Of a DNA stretch of 42,327 bases, positions 33,782-42,158 are shown in pieces (within the stretch, counting starts at the first letter, position 1; each line of letters opens with the position of its first letter). Origin of the DNA: Blastocatellia bacterium (lineage in GTDB: Bacteria > Acidobacteriota > Blastocatellia > HR10 > J050); contig JALSQX010000049.1 in assembly GCA_026985075.1 (NCBI GenBank), positions 1 through 42,327 on the forward strand. Direction: 5' to 3'. Under the pieces are notes generated by a model. It was not told where the DNA came from, searched no databases, and was given only the letters and a program-made list of their open reading frames with translations. Made by a program: the position numbers and the translations under genes.

Positions 33782-34867
33782 TCAAAAAGCCAGGCGCATC
33801 CTCGTCAATCGGTACTCCTCTTTCTCCCCGTCCCACGAAAGGTAGATGAGCCCTTCGGAAAAACCCGAGCGCGTCAGACTCCCCCGGGGCGCTCCGATCT
33901 CCGGAGAAATCGCCCCCGCCTCCGGATCGATCAGAACGATGAAATTCCGACCAGCCCGCCGACGGGTGTCCTCTTCCCGCCACCGATACGTATAGAAACC
34001 GCCCAGCACCACCCAATCGCCCACCTTCCACACCCCTTTGATCCCGCGCCGAAGTTGCACCTCCCTCCAGCGCGCCTCCTCCGGCAGCGGAAGCCCGGGA
34101 ACCCCGCCAACCTTCAGCCGCTGAACCAGCTCTCCATCCCGGAAAATGAACATCTCATTGACGCCCACACCGTAGTACATCACCTCATGGCCCACCGCCC
34201 CAATCCAACTCACCCCTCCGGCTCGCCGCACCCCCCGCACGGGAATGTCCACCAGATTCAACCGCTCATCGTAGATGCGAATCTGCTCGGCATCGGGCCC
34301 CTCGGTCGGATACCCCCCGGGCCCGGCCAACGTCACCTCCCAACCGGCCACCCACACCCTCTTCCGGCGATCGACGGCAATGGTGAGCGGCTTGAACTCG
34401 CTCAACGCTAACTTGGACACGAGCTTCCCCCGGCGGTCGACGATGATGATCCCGGACTGCTCCATCGACCACTCCACGGCCGCATAGATGTGCCCATCTC
34501 GATCGGCGGCGATGTGCTCGATGCGCACTGGCGGTTGCCAGATCGATCCCGCGCAGTCGAATTCGGCGATGAGCGCACCATCGGGCGAGAAGACCCGCAT
34601 CAGGTAACCCACCGCCGCCGCCTTGAAGACGGCAAACACCATCCCCCGTTCGTTCACGTACCAATCATGAAGTTTCTGATCTGCCGTCCCCGTAAGAGAC
34701 GTCGTCGCCACCGGCATGAAACGCACCTGCCTCATGTCATCGCTCACCCTCAACGGCTCTATCTGTGGCTGGCGTTGAACCGGTGTCACGCCCGAAAGGG
34801 CATGGTATGAACTCACGGCCACCAGACCAGCACCAACAATCATGAGTAAAATTGTTCTCCTCCCCAT
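33782..34867 (-). CDS. Exported beta-propeller-like protein of unknown function
   Basis: This 361-aa protein has an N-terminal signal peptide or anchor (ILLMIVGAGLVAVSSYHAL). The body has repeated strand patterns typical of NHL/6-bladed propellers: MRVFSPDGALIAEFDCAGS, IEHIAADRDGHIYAAVEWS, IIIVDRRGKLVSKLALSE, IAVDRRKRVWVAGWE, IRIYDERLNLVDI. No catalytic motif is seen. GGAGGTGC lies before the ATG. It is encoded 124 nt downstream of the cysteine-rich protein gene on the same strand, and the two may be co-transcribed. Confidence 0.78.
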   Translation of the reverse strand: MGRRTILLMIVGAGLVAVSSYHALSGVTPVQRQPQIEPLRVSDDMRQVRFMPVATTSLTGTADQKLHDWYVNERGMVFAVFKAAAVGYLMRVFSPDGALIAEFDCAGSIWQPPVRIEHIAADRDGHIYAAVEWSMEQSGIIIVDRRGKLVSKLALSEFKPLTIAVDRRKRVWVAGWEVTLAGPGGYPTEGPDAEQIRIYDERLNLVDIPVRGVRRAGGVSWIGAVGHEVMYYGVGVNEMFIFRDGELVQRLKVGGVPGLPLPEEARWREVQLRRGIKGVWKVGDWVVLGGFYTYRWREEDTRRRAGRNFIVLIDPEAGAISPEIGAPRGSLTRSGFSEGLIYLSWDGEKEEYRLTRMRLAF

Positions 34868-34991
34868 AAAGCACCTCCCCTCGAACGCAACGCAATCAAT
34901 ACTCAGCCACCCACCCAGGACCCGAGCGATTCCGAGTGGGACTCTTCACAGGATACCAGATCATGGAAATCCACCGCAGGGCCAATTTTTA

Positions 34992-35525
34992 TTACAATTT
35001 GATGTCGAGACAGAACAACGTCTCCGTACAATAGTCGCGGAAATTTCGACAGTCACACGAATAGACGGGCACACAATCCCCTACACACGTGAACTCGTCA
35101 CTGTCACATTCATTACAATGTTGAGCTACCCAAGCGTTACCACTACAACACATGTTGCTGCCTCCTCCCCCGCCGCCGCCACAGCTTCGAACGTCAGGAG
35201 GACAGGGCAGTATGCAGTTCACCGCCCGGTACTCCCCCGGCCAAAACACCACATTCGAAGGCCCATCGAACTCCTCCTCCTCTCCCCCCGCCACCACCGC
35301 CAGCACCCGCATGCGCCCCAGGACCCCCATCAGCCCCGCATCCGGCACCACCACCCCATACCCGGACACCAACCTGTACGCCACCACACCCCCATCATAC
35401 CGCACTACCCCAAACTCGCTCCCCACCACCCGATCCCGCACTACCTCCATCCCCCACCCAATGGAAGCATCGCTCAAGACCGAACCCGAGCAGCGACGAC
35501 TCTCGGTAGCTCTGGCCGCCAGCAT
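34992..35525 (-). CDS. Cysteine-rich small protein with polyglycine tract
   Basis: I do not recognise this 177-aa protein. The first ~100 residues are beta-prone (EVVRDRVVGSEFGVVRYDGGVVAYRLVSGYGVVVPDAG). The last ~75 residues carry 13 cysteines (CILPCPPDVRSC, a run of seven glycines, NMCCSGNAW, HCNECDSDEFTCVGDC, YSCDCRNF, YCTETLFC), which suggests disulfide bonding outside the cytoplasm. No signal peptide is visible from ATG 35525 and an in-frame stop lies just upstream, so the 5' end may be lost or the start may lie further in. Codons are G-ending, like the FG-GAP gene at the left edge. Confidence 0.6.
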   Translation of the reverse strand: MLAARATESRRCSGSVLSDASIGWGMEVVRDRVVGSEFGVVRYDGGVVAYRLVSGYGVVVPDAGLMGVLGRMRVLAVVAGGEEEEFDGPSNVVFWPGEYRAVNCILPCPPDVRSCGGGGGGGSNMCCSGNAWVAQHCNECDSDEFTCVGDCVPVYSCDCRNFRDYCTETLFCLDIKL

Positions 35526-35669
35526 GCGCCATACTCTTCATTCACAGCGGTCGTTCAGGGCCTGAAGAATCGGCTTCGCCAGGACGGGGCTCGTGCGATA
35601 AAGGCCAGGCGGGACAGCTATTGCCGCGGAGAGAAAGTGCTCAGATGGTCGGACCAGCGGAGGAGGGGG

Positions 35670-36488
35670 TTACTCGTCGGCTGGCGTCCCGACGATAGCG
35701 ATTCGATGGCGGTCAGCCAGAGCAATGAGGTCCTCTTTGTCGAGCAACAGCGTCTTCCCGGCGGTAATGGAGATGGCGGTAGCGCCGGCTTTGATCATCG
35801 TCTCGATGGTCGGAACACCGATGACCGGCACATCGAACCGCATATCCTGATTGGGTTTGGCCACCTTGACGACAGTCAATCCACCGCTACCCACCAACTG
35901 GCCCGCCCGCAAGATCGTGGCGTCGGTCCCCTCCATGGCTTCAATGGCCACCACGGCGCGATCCTTGATCACGATCGTCTGGCCGAGATCGAGACGAGCG
36001 ATCTCTCGGGCCACGGCCCGACCGAACGCGATGTCGGCGCGCTCGCGGCGGGAAGGGCGCCGTCGCGTGAGCGGACCTTCGGGAGCCAACAGCCGGGTGA
36101 GGAAACAGGTGGAATCCACTACGGTGAATCCTTCCTCCTCCAATTCGCGAACCACGGCCCCAATGAGACTATCGGTGTTCTTGCGACCGAGGCCGGCCAG
36201 CATCTTCATCATTCGCCAATCCGGGCGCGCCGGCCCGAAAATTTGTACGTGCTTGACCTGACCGGCCAGAATGACGTGAGTGACGCCTTCCCGGTGGAAG
36301 TAGGCGATGAGCTCACCCAGATGTCCGACGCTCACCCACCGGATGCGTCGGGCGTAACGCTCGATCTCGGGGAAGGTCTCTTCCTTGATGGCGGCGACGA
36401 CGACGTCGATTCCCCGCTCCCTGGCCTCTTCCAAGACGAGGAAGGGGAATCGTCCATTCCCGGCGATGAGCCCGTATTGCTGTTTCAT
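35670..36488 (-). CDS. lpxI: UDP-2,3-diacylglucosamine pyrophosphatase LpxI
   Basis: From ATG 36488 the protein has 272 aa, the usual LpxI (DUF1009) length. Family features are YGLIAGNGRFPFLVLEEARERG at the N-terminus, GQVKHVQIFGP, TDSLIGAVVRELEEEGF, the core RAVVAIEAMEGTDATILRAG and the end segment MRFDVPVIGVPTIETMIKAGATAISITAGKTLLLD. It hydrolyses UDP-diacyl-glucosamine to lipid X in lipid A synthesis, replacing LpxH. It lies 103 nt after lpxA in the same direction. A longer upstream frame exists but lacks family similarity. Confidence 0.93.
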   Translation of the reverse strand: MKQQYGLIAGNGRFPFLVLEEARERGIDVVVAAIKEETFPEIERYARRIRWVSVGHLGELIAYFHREGVTHVILAGQVKHVQIFGPARPDWRMMKMLAGLGRKNTDSLIGAVVRELEEEGFTVVDSTCFLTRLLAPEGPLTRRRPSRRERADIAFGRAVAREIARLDLGQTIVIKDRAVVAIEAMEGTDATILRAGQLVGSGGLTVVKVAKPNQDMRFDVPVIGVPTIETMIKAGATAISITAGKTLLLDKEDLIALADRHRIAIVGTPADE

Positions 36489-36591
36489 GATACCCGTCGC
36501 TCGATCTCTACTGGTCAACCTGGTCTGAGGCTCGAATAGTGAGAACCGCCTTCCCACGCCACTTCTCGATGACGGGTACCCGGCGGCTTCG

Positions 36592-37368
36592 TCACTTGGC
36601 CACACCTCGCTTGGAGTTTTCGATGAAGGCGAGCAGGTAATCGATCTCAGGCTGTCCGCCGAGCTCGGCGCGAATGGCCTCCACGGCCTGAGACGTATTG
36701 AGTTTCGACTGTAACAGCAATCGGAAGGCGCGGTGAATGATCCGAATTTGCTCCTCGGTGAATCCCTTGCGTCGCAACCCGACGAAGTTCGGACCGTAGC
36801 AGCGGGCGTGATCGCCCCAGGTGGTCGCATAGGGCAGCGCGTCTTTGACCAATACGGCATAAGCGCCGATGAACGCATATTTGCCGATCCGGCAGAATTG
36901 ATGAACGCCGACGTGTGCCCCGAGCGTGGCGTGATCTTCGATCGTGACGTGACCGCCGAGAGAAGCTACATTGGCCAGAATAACGTGATCGCCGATCTGG
37001 CAATCGTGAGCCACATGCGCGCCCACCATAAACAGATTATCGTTGCCCACGCGCGTGATTCCTCCGCCGCCTTCGGTTCCCCGATGAATGGTCACGTGCT
37101 CGCGGATGATATTGCGCTCTCCGATTTTCAGATAAGAGCGCTCGCCTTTGTATTTGAGATCCTGGGGATCGAGGCCGATGGTCGCGAAGGGGAAAATTTT
37201 ACAATCCGCTCCGATCTCCGTCGGTCCTTCGATCACGCAGTGAGAGCGGATTTCCACACCATCGTGGATGATGACTTCATCGCCGATGGTGGTATAGGGC
37301 CCGACGGTCACCCGCTTCCCGAGCTCGGCCTTCGGACTGACGATGGCCGTAGGATGAATGCTCGTCAT
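36592..37368 (-). CDS. lpxA: UDP-N-acetylglucosamine acyltransferase
   Basis: From ATG 37368 (overlapping the fabZ stop by 4 nt) the protein has 258 aa. It shows the left-handed beta-helix hexapeptide repeats (IHPTAIVSPKAELGKRVTVGPYTTIGDEVIIHDGVEI and so on). The catalytic His is H121 (GAHVAHDCQIGDHV). The C-terminal helical domain includes GLRRKGFTEEQIRIIHRAFRLLL. It performs the first acylation of lipid A synthesis. The enzyme acts in the cytoplasm, and the operon order fabZ-lpxA is classic. Confidence 0.95.
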   Translation of the reverse strand: MTSIHPTAIVSPKAELGKRVTVGPYTTIGDEVIIHDGVEIRSHCVIEGPTEIGADCKIFPFATIGLDPQDLKYKGERSYLKIGERNIIREHVTIHRGTEGGGGITRVGNDNLFMVGAHVAHDCQIGDHVILANVASLGGHVTIEDHATLGAHVGVHQFCRIGKYAFIGAYAVLVKDALPYATTWGDHARCYGPNFVGLRRKGFTEEQIRIIHRAFRLLLQSKLNTSQAVEAIRAELGGQPEIDYLLAFIENSKRGVAK

Positions 37369-37868
37369 GATGCTTCTGTTGTCGCCGGCCGGACGGTCCG
37401 CTGTCGCGCATTGGCCTTTCGCGCCGACTCTCTGTCTACCAACAGTGAGGTGATCTCGGCTTCGGCCACCAATTGCCCATCGACGAAAGCCTCGCCACGC
37501 AATTTGATGTACCGGGATCGGATGCGTAGCACGGTGAGTTCCAGGCGGAGCGTATCGCCAGGGAATACCGGCTGGCGCCACCTCACCTTATCCAAGCCGG
37601 TGAAGTACATGAGTTTGGTCTGATGATCGGTCACCTCGTGATACATCAAGACGCCCGCCGTCTGCGCCATCGCTTCGAGAATGAGCACTCCGGGCATGAC
37701 CGGCGTCCCCGGGAAATGCCCTTGAAAGAACGGTTCGTTGATGGTCACATTCTTGATGCCCACGATGCGCTGACGCGGCTCGAACTCGATGATGCGATCC
37801 ACGAGCAGAAAAGGGTAGCGGTGGGGCAGGATCTGCATGATATCGGCGATGTCCAATAACGTCTCCAT
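37365..37868 (-). CDS. fabZ: 3-hydroxyacyl-ACP dehydratase FabZ
   Basis: From ATG 37868, with GAGGAG just upstream, the protein has 167 aa. The hot-dog fold motif is PHRYPFLLVDRI at residues 15-26. Catalytic H51 and E65 lie in FFQGHFPGTPVMPGVLILEAMAQ. It dehydrates 3-hydroxyacyl-ACP in fatty acid synthesis, competing with LpxA for the same substrate pool. A GTG at 37958 would add 30 residues without family similarity. The C-terminus (RESARKANARQRTVRPATTEAS) is longer than usual. Confidence 0.94.
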   Translation of the reverse strand: METLLDIADIMQILPHRYPFLLVDRIIEFEPRQRIVGIKNVTINEPFFQGHFPGTPVMPGVLILEAMAQTAGVLMYHEVTDHQTKLMYFTGLDKVRWRQPVFPGDTLRLELTVLRIRSRYIKLRGEAFVDGQLVAEAEITSLLVDRESARKANARQRTVRPATTEAS

Positions 37869-37959
37869 AGCCACTCCTCGCAACGGAGGGTCACCGGGGA
37901 GAGGCGGCTCTTCCATCCCGTGGTCCACCTCAACGGCGATTTCGCGCGCCGCCTCCACC

Positions 37960-38601
37960 TCACCGATGGGTGCCCGAGGACCCAGACCGGGCCGTGGTCA
38001 CCGGATTCGCCGCATTATAGGCCTCGATGAACGCCCGGGTGATATCCAATCCCGGATCGACGTAGACCAGCCCTTGCGCCTGAGAGAGAACCGGCGCATT
38101 GATGACGAGGATGATATTGTGCTGCTTGGCATACTTGTCCAGGAAGGCGTTAATGCGCTCGACCACGGGATTGGTGGCCTCACGGAACGCTTTGGCGTAA
38201 TCTCGATCGAAGTCCTCTTTCTTCCGCTGTAAGTCGACCTTCAGATCTTCGAGCTCCTCCTGCTTGGCCGCCAGGGCCTGAGGCGTCAAATTGGGTCCCT
38301 GGGTTTGGATCTCCCGCTGAAGGGCTTCTACGCGCTGCCGCAGCGCTTCCAATTCGGCGCTGCGATCCTTGAACATGTCATTGACGCGATTGATCTGCTG
38401 GATCAACTGCTCGATCCCATTCTTGGCCGCAAAAGCGGCAGTATTGATGACGGCTACGCGTCCCTGAGGGAGATGCAAAGTATTCGTGGACTGATTCGCT
38501 GTCGGCGCGCTCCCCGGTTGAGGAGGCGTCTGCTGACCGAGAGCGGCCGCCGGCAACGCGACGAAGATCATTCCAATGGCAATGTATATTCTTTTCGTCA
38601 T
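37960..38601 (-). CDS. OmpH/Skp family periplasmic chaperone
   Basis: This 213-aa protein has a signal peptide (MTKRIYIAIGMIFVALPAAALG). After a Pro/Gln-rich linker, the mature part has the OmpH core: GRVAVINTAAF, a coiled coil (about residues 65-145, DRSAELEALRQRVEALQREIQ, KQEELEDLKVDLQRKKEDFDRDY) and VVERINAFLDKYAKQHNIILVINAPVL with a D-I-T-(R)-A-F-I-E-A-Y-N end. It holds unfolded outer-membrane proteins in the periplasm. It heads the fabZ-lpxA-lpxI cluster, where lpxD usually follows but is absent. Confidence 0.9.
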   Translation of the reverse strand: MTKRIYIAIGMIFVALPAAALGQQTPPQPGSAPTANQSTNTLHLPQGRVAVINTAAFAAKNGIEQLIQQINRVNDMFKDRSAELEALRQRVEALQREIQTQGPNLTPQALAAKQEELEDLKVDLQRKKEDFDRDYAKAFREATNPVVERINAFLDKYAKQHNIILVINAPVLSQAQGLVYVDPGLDITRAFIEAYNAANPVTTARSGSSGTHR

Positions 38602-38647
38602 ACGCAGTGACCCTTTTGATGGCTTGCTATCTGCCTACAAATGAGTG

Positions 38648-38677
38648 ATTTTATCACCAAGCGCTGAGATCACACAA
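38648..38677 (-). promoter_or_regulatory. Promoter of the ompH-fabZ-lpxA-lpxI cluster
   Basis: On the minus strand TTGTGT (38677-38672), 18 nt, TAAAAT (38653-38648). The predicted start is near 38641, giving a leader of about 40 nt. Confidence 0.6.
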
Positions 38678-39237
38678 GCACGGTGAAAACCCGCCGGGGC
38701 GACTATCGTACGTGGAGAGGAGGACATCGGCGCAGAGGGAGATGCCGCTCTTATGAGGCGCACGGTGAGGAGTATCGGCGTCTCCCGGGCATGTGACCCA
38801 GCTTCTTTGCCGTGCTCCGGTGAAAAGAAGGTGGCGCCAGCTATCGGTGTGGGCCTCTTCACCTCCACCGCTCGTGGCATGCTTTTGCACATGGGCGATT
38901 CCTTGCAGAGTAAGATGGCCTCTTGCGCTCCATCCTCCGAGCGACCGTTCTCATCTCCCCGGTGTGGCTCGCACGCGCCATGGGCGACCCCTTCGAAGCT
39001 CTCCACTCCCCGTCGAGGTTCCGGCAATGGGCGTCATCTCCCGGATGAGGTGAGGTTGACTCCTGAAGGTTACCGGTCGGCGCCCTCTTTCCCACGGCCC
39101 CCTGGGGGTCACCCGGTCGATCCACAGAAGTTGGCGATTCATTCCCACCCACTCCCTTCTTGCAAATTTTCTCCAGACAGGGCAAACTTATTTCATTTAG
39201 TGACAAATTTAATGGTAGCGGAGGCACAGGAATAAGG
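38678..39237. other. Intergenic region upstream of ompH and dnaJ
   Basis: About 560 nt between divergent genes. None of the A/B/C modules and no credible gene is seen; the possible reading frames have composition unlike the real genes. The last ~70 nt before dnaJ are AT-rich and probably hold its promoter, but I cannot fix the boxes, and no CIRCE-like inverted repeat is visible. Confidence 0.5.
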
Positions 39238-40368
39238 TTGAACAAGCGGGATTATTACGAGGTTCTCGGCGTTCGGCGCGACGCTTCGCTCGAAGAGATC
39301 AAAAAAGCTTATCGCCGGTTAGCGCTCAAATACCATCCGGATCGAAATCCGGGGAACAAAGAGGCCGAAGAGAAATTCAAAGAACTCGCCGAGGCTTACA
39401 GTGTGCTCTCCGACCCGGAAAAACGCGCCCGGTACGATCGGTTCGGTCACGCGGGAATCAGCGCGACGGCGGGAGCTGGATATGCCGGATTCGATCCGTT
39501 CAGCACGTTTGAAGACCTGCTGAGCGAGTTCTTCGGCTTCGGCGACATTTTCGGCACGACCACCCGACGACGATCTCGCGTCCGACAGGGGGCCGATCTG
39601 CGCTACGATCTGGAACTGACTTTGGAGGAAGCGGCTCAAGGGGTGGAGAAGACGATCACCATTCCTCGACTGGAGCGATGCCCCACCTGTCGCGGAGCGG
39701 GCACGGCGCCGGGCACTCACGTGTCCGTGTGCACCACCTGCCACGGCACCGGGCAGATGCGCTATCAACAGGGATTCTTCACGGTGAGCCGAACCTGCAG
39801 TCACTGCCATGGCACGGGGACGCTCATCAAGACCCCCTGTCCCGAGTGCCGGGGCCAAGGGCGCGTCGAACGGGAGAAAACGCTGGAGGTGAGAATCCCG
39901 CCGGGAGTGGACACGGGGGCGCGTCTGCGCATTCAGGGCGAAGGAGAAGCCGGCACCGGTGGCGGACCACCAGGAGACCTCTATATCGTCCTCCACGTCC
40001 GCGAGCATGAGATCTTCCAACGTCAAGGCGCCGACCTCTATTGCACCGTCCCCATCACGTTCTCGCAAGCGGCATTAGGCGCGGAATTGAAAATTCCGAC
40101 GCTGCTCGGCGATGAAGAGACTCTGCGCATTCCGCCGGGCACCCAGTCTGGGTCCGTCTTTCGGCTTCGAGGAAAAGGGATGCCCAAGCTGGGGAAAGCG
40201 AGTTTCGGCGACCTCTACGTCAACGTGAAAGTGGTCACGCCGACGCGACTCACCCGCGAACAGCGACGATTGCTGGAAGAACTGGCCAAGCTGGAGGACC
40301 AGAGCGAGGCCAGCGACGGTGGCAAGAGCGTGTTTGAGAAAATGAAGGATATGTTCACTGGTCAGTGA
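39238..40368 (+). CDS. dnaJ: Chaperone protein DnaJ
   Basis: From TTG 39238, with AGGAATAAGG just upstream, the protein has 376 aa. The J domain has HPD at residues 33-35 ([10 protein letters not shown]). A short Gly/Phe region follows. Four zinc-binding CXXCXGXG motifs are present: [24 protein letters not shown] and CPECRGQG (the last with Arg-Gly-Gln). C-terminal substrate-binding domains include [21 protein letters not shown]. It stimulates the ATPase of DnaK. A longer start at 39160 has no J-domain similarity. No dnaK or grpE is adjacent. Confidence 0.95.
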   Translation: MNKRDYYEVLGVRRDASLEEIKKAYRRLALKYHPDRNPGNKEAEEKFKELAEAYSVLSDPEKRARYDRFGHAGISATAGAGYAGFDPFSTFEDLLSEFFGFGDIFGTTTRRRSRVRQGADLRYDLELTLEEAAQGVEKTITIPRLERCPTCRGAGTAPGTHVSVCTTCHGTGQMRYQQGFFTVSRTCSHCHGTGTLIKTPCPECRGQGRVEREKTLEVRIPPGVDTGARLRIQGEGEAGTGGGPPGDLYIVLHVREHEIFQRQGADLYCTVPITFSQAALGAELKIPTLLGDEETLRIPPGTQSGSVFRLRGKGMPKLGKASFGDLYVNVKVVTPTRLTREQRRLLEELAKLEDQSEASDGGKSVFEKMKDMFTGQ

Positions 40369-40488
40369 TCGCCCCGTGAGGGGATTCCGTGGACGATGCC
40401 CGGCGAATGGTGATGACAAGAGGCGACCAGCTCAACGGCACACCACCTCTCCCCCTCACCCGGCGCGGCTGACTCTCGAGGATGACGT

Positions 40489-41130
40489 ATGGCCAAGTGT
40501 CCAATATGCAGAACGCGAAAAGCGAAACGAGAGTGTCCGGTCAAACAACAGGAGATCTGCGCCATCTGCTGTGCGGAGAAGCGGATGATCGAATTCGCCT
40601 GTCCCGAGAGCTGCCTCTATCTGCGCGATGCCCGTCAAGCCGCCGGAACGCGCCGGACGCCCAAGCTGCTTCAGTATCTCGTGGCTCAGGACAAGCTCCG
40701 CCTGTTTGAGGCCTTCGATCGATTCCGCGCGGTCATCGCGATGCTCGAACGGGCGATCGTCAAAGTGCAGCGATATCAGTTCCGCGACCTCACCGACGAG
40801 GAGGTCCTGGCCGGCGTCGAGAACGCCATCAAGACCTATGAGACCCTGGATCGTGGCATCATCTACGAACACACCTCGGAATCGCCGCGCATTCAGGCCG
40901 TCACGCGGGCGATTCTGGACGAAATCGAGCGAATGAAGAAAACCCTCCAGGAGCAGCAACGATCCGACCTCGTCAAGACGCGCGATTTTCTCACCTGCCT
41001 GGAGTTCGTCAAAGAGACGCTCCAATTCGAGCGAACGGCGGCCCCGGATGCTCAATCCTGGCTACGCCATGCTGCTCTTTACCAACCTTATCCGGAAGAA
41101 GAAACGCGCTCCCTCATCGTCAGCGGCTGA
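40489..41130 (+). CDS. Uncharacterised protein with Cys-rich putative zinc-binding N-terminus
   Basis: This 213-aa protein has eight cysteines in the first 42 residues (C4, C7, C16, C24, C27, C28, C38, C42), with spacing CPIC ... C ... CAICC ... CPESC that suggests one or two metal sites. The rest is helical and charged (RLFEAFDRFRAVIAMLERAIVKVQRYQFRDLTDEEVLAGVENAIKTYE). I do not recognise a family function. It follows dnaJ by 120 nt in the same direction, so a link to protein or redox stress is possible but unproved. Confidence 0.8.
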   Translation: MAKCPICRTRKAKRECPVKQQEICAICCAEKRMIEFACPESCLYLRDARQAAGTRRTPKLLQYLVAQDKLRLFEAFDRFRAVIAMLERAIVKVQRYQFRDLTDEEVLAGVENAIKTYETLDRGIIYEHTSESPRIQAVTRAILDEIERMKKTLQEQQRSDLVKTRDFLTCLEFVKETLQFERTAAPDAQSWLRHAALYQPYPEEETRSLIVSG

Positions 41131-41178
41131 GCGCCCTTCGCCGACGAGATGAAGAGAGGGTGAAGTCGGTCCCGGGCG

Positions 41179-42066
41179 TCACGTCGCTGGCGCAATGGCC
41201 CTCAACCGGGGATACGTCGTCAACACCGGTTCGGGTACGGGAACTTTTTGACCGGTGATCTCGGCTTTGATCTCCAGGGCATTCGCCACGCCTTTCCCTT
41301 GAAAATGATTGTTGGTGATGACGTAGACCTCCTCAGCATGTTCGGCGATGGCGCGGATATTGTCGATCCACGGTTTCAGCTCTTCGGGCGAGTAGAGATA
41401 ATCGTAGCGCGCCGAGGGCGCTGCCGTGTCGCTGAACCAGTTCTCGTAATTCCGCCCATGCAAGCGCACATAGCCCACTCTTGAGGTCACTCGCGACGTG
41501 GGCCCGAGCGAGCGCCGGAAAACCGGTTGATCGATATTACAGAACCCGACGCCGCGCTCGGCGAGGAATCGGTACACTTCCTCGCGATTCCACGAGGCGT
41601 GGCGAACTTCGACGACCAGCGGATATTCGGCGAAGCGGTCCAGCAGTGACTCCAGATAATGACGCGATTCCTCGGTATTCTTGAATGACCAGGGGAACTG
41701 AATGAGGAGAGCGCCCAACTTCCCTGCGTCCATCAGCGGTTCGATGCCCTGCTTATACGCTCTTTCGTCCTCGGCGGTCGCTTGCCCGCGCTCGTGAGTG
41801 AACCTTTGATAGAGCTTGGCGGTGAATTTGAAGCGAGGGTTCGCTTCCGTCCGCCGCACCCAACTCCGAGCCATGTGAGGCGTCGGCGGGCGATAGAAGG
41901 TGCTGTTGATCTCGATGGTGTCGAAATACGCGGCCAGATAGGCCAACGGATCGAACCGGCGACCGGTCGATTCCGGATAGACGCGCCCTTTCCAATCCTC
42001 ATAATACCACCCGGCGGGACCAACGCGAATGTGTTCAGTGCGTCCAATCATGATTCCGACGTCCAT
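41179..42066 (-). CDS. DUF72 (YecE-like) family protein
   Basis: This 295-aa protein shows the TIM-barrel-like DUF72 pattern: RVGPAGWYYEDWKGRVYPE, FDTIEINSTFYRPPTPHMARSWVRRTEANPRFKFTAKLYQRFTH, GALLIQFPWSFKN, LVVEVRHASWNREEVYRFLAERGVGFCNIDQP, VGYVRLHGRNYENWF and VYVITNNHFQGKGVANALE. The conserved His/Asn/Glu residues suggest an enzyme, but the reaction is not known. Start at ATG 42066; ATG 42051 is possible. It is convergent with the Cys-rich protein gene. Confidence 0.92.
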   Translation of the reverse strand: MDVGIMIGRTEHIRVGPAGWYYEDWKGRVYPESTGRRFDPLAYLAAYFDTIEINSTFYRPPTPHMARSWVRRTEANPRFKFTAKLYQRFTHERGQATAEDERAYKQGIEPLMDAGKLGALLIQFPWSFKNTEESRHYLESLLDRFAEYPLVVEVRHASWNREEVYRFLAERGVGFCNIDQPVFRRSLGPTSRVTSRVGYVRLHGRNYENWFSDTAAPSARYDYLYSPEELKPWIDNIRAIAEHAEEVYVITNNHFQGKGVANALEIKAEITGQKVPVPEPVLTTYPRLRAIAPAT

Positions 42067-42158
42067 GGAAGGATAGCGGCCTCCGATGATTCGGAGGATA
42101 TCCCATCTCAGGGCTCACCGGCGGTTCTCTGCTGATGTTCCAGGACCACTGATGTTGC

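Noticed and set aside
34842-36539. Long plus-strand open frame (565 codons)
   Set aside because: It lies antisense to lpxI and the cysteine-rich gene; its translation has no family features and the minus-strand lpxI is certain.
38753-39235. Plus-strand frame of 160 codons upstream of dnaJ
   Set aside because: It has low-complexity composition, no ribosome site and overlaps equally long frames on the other strand; it is probably non-coding.
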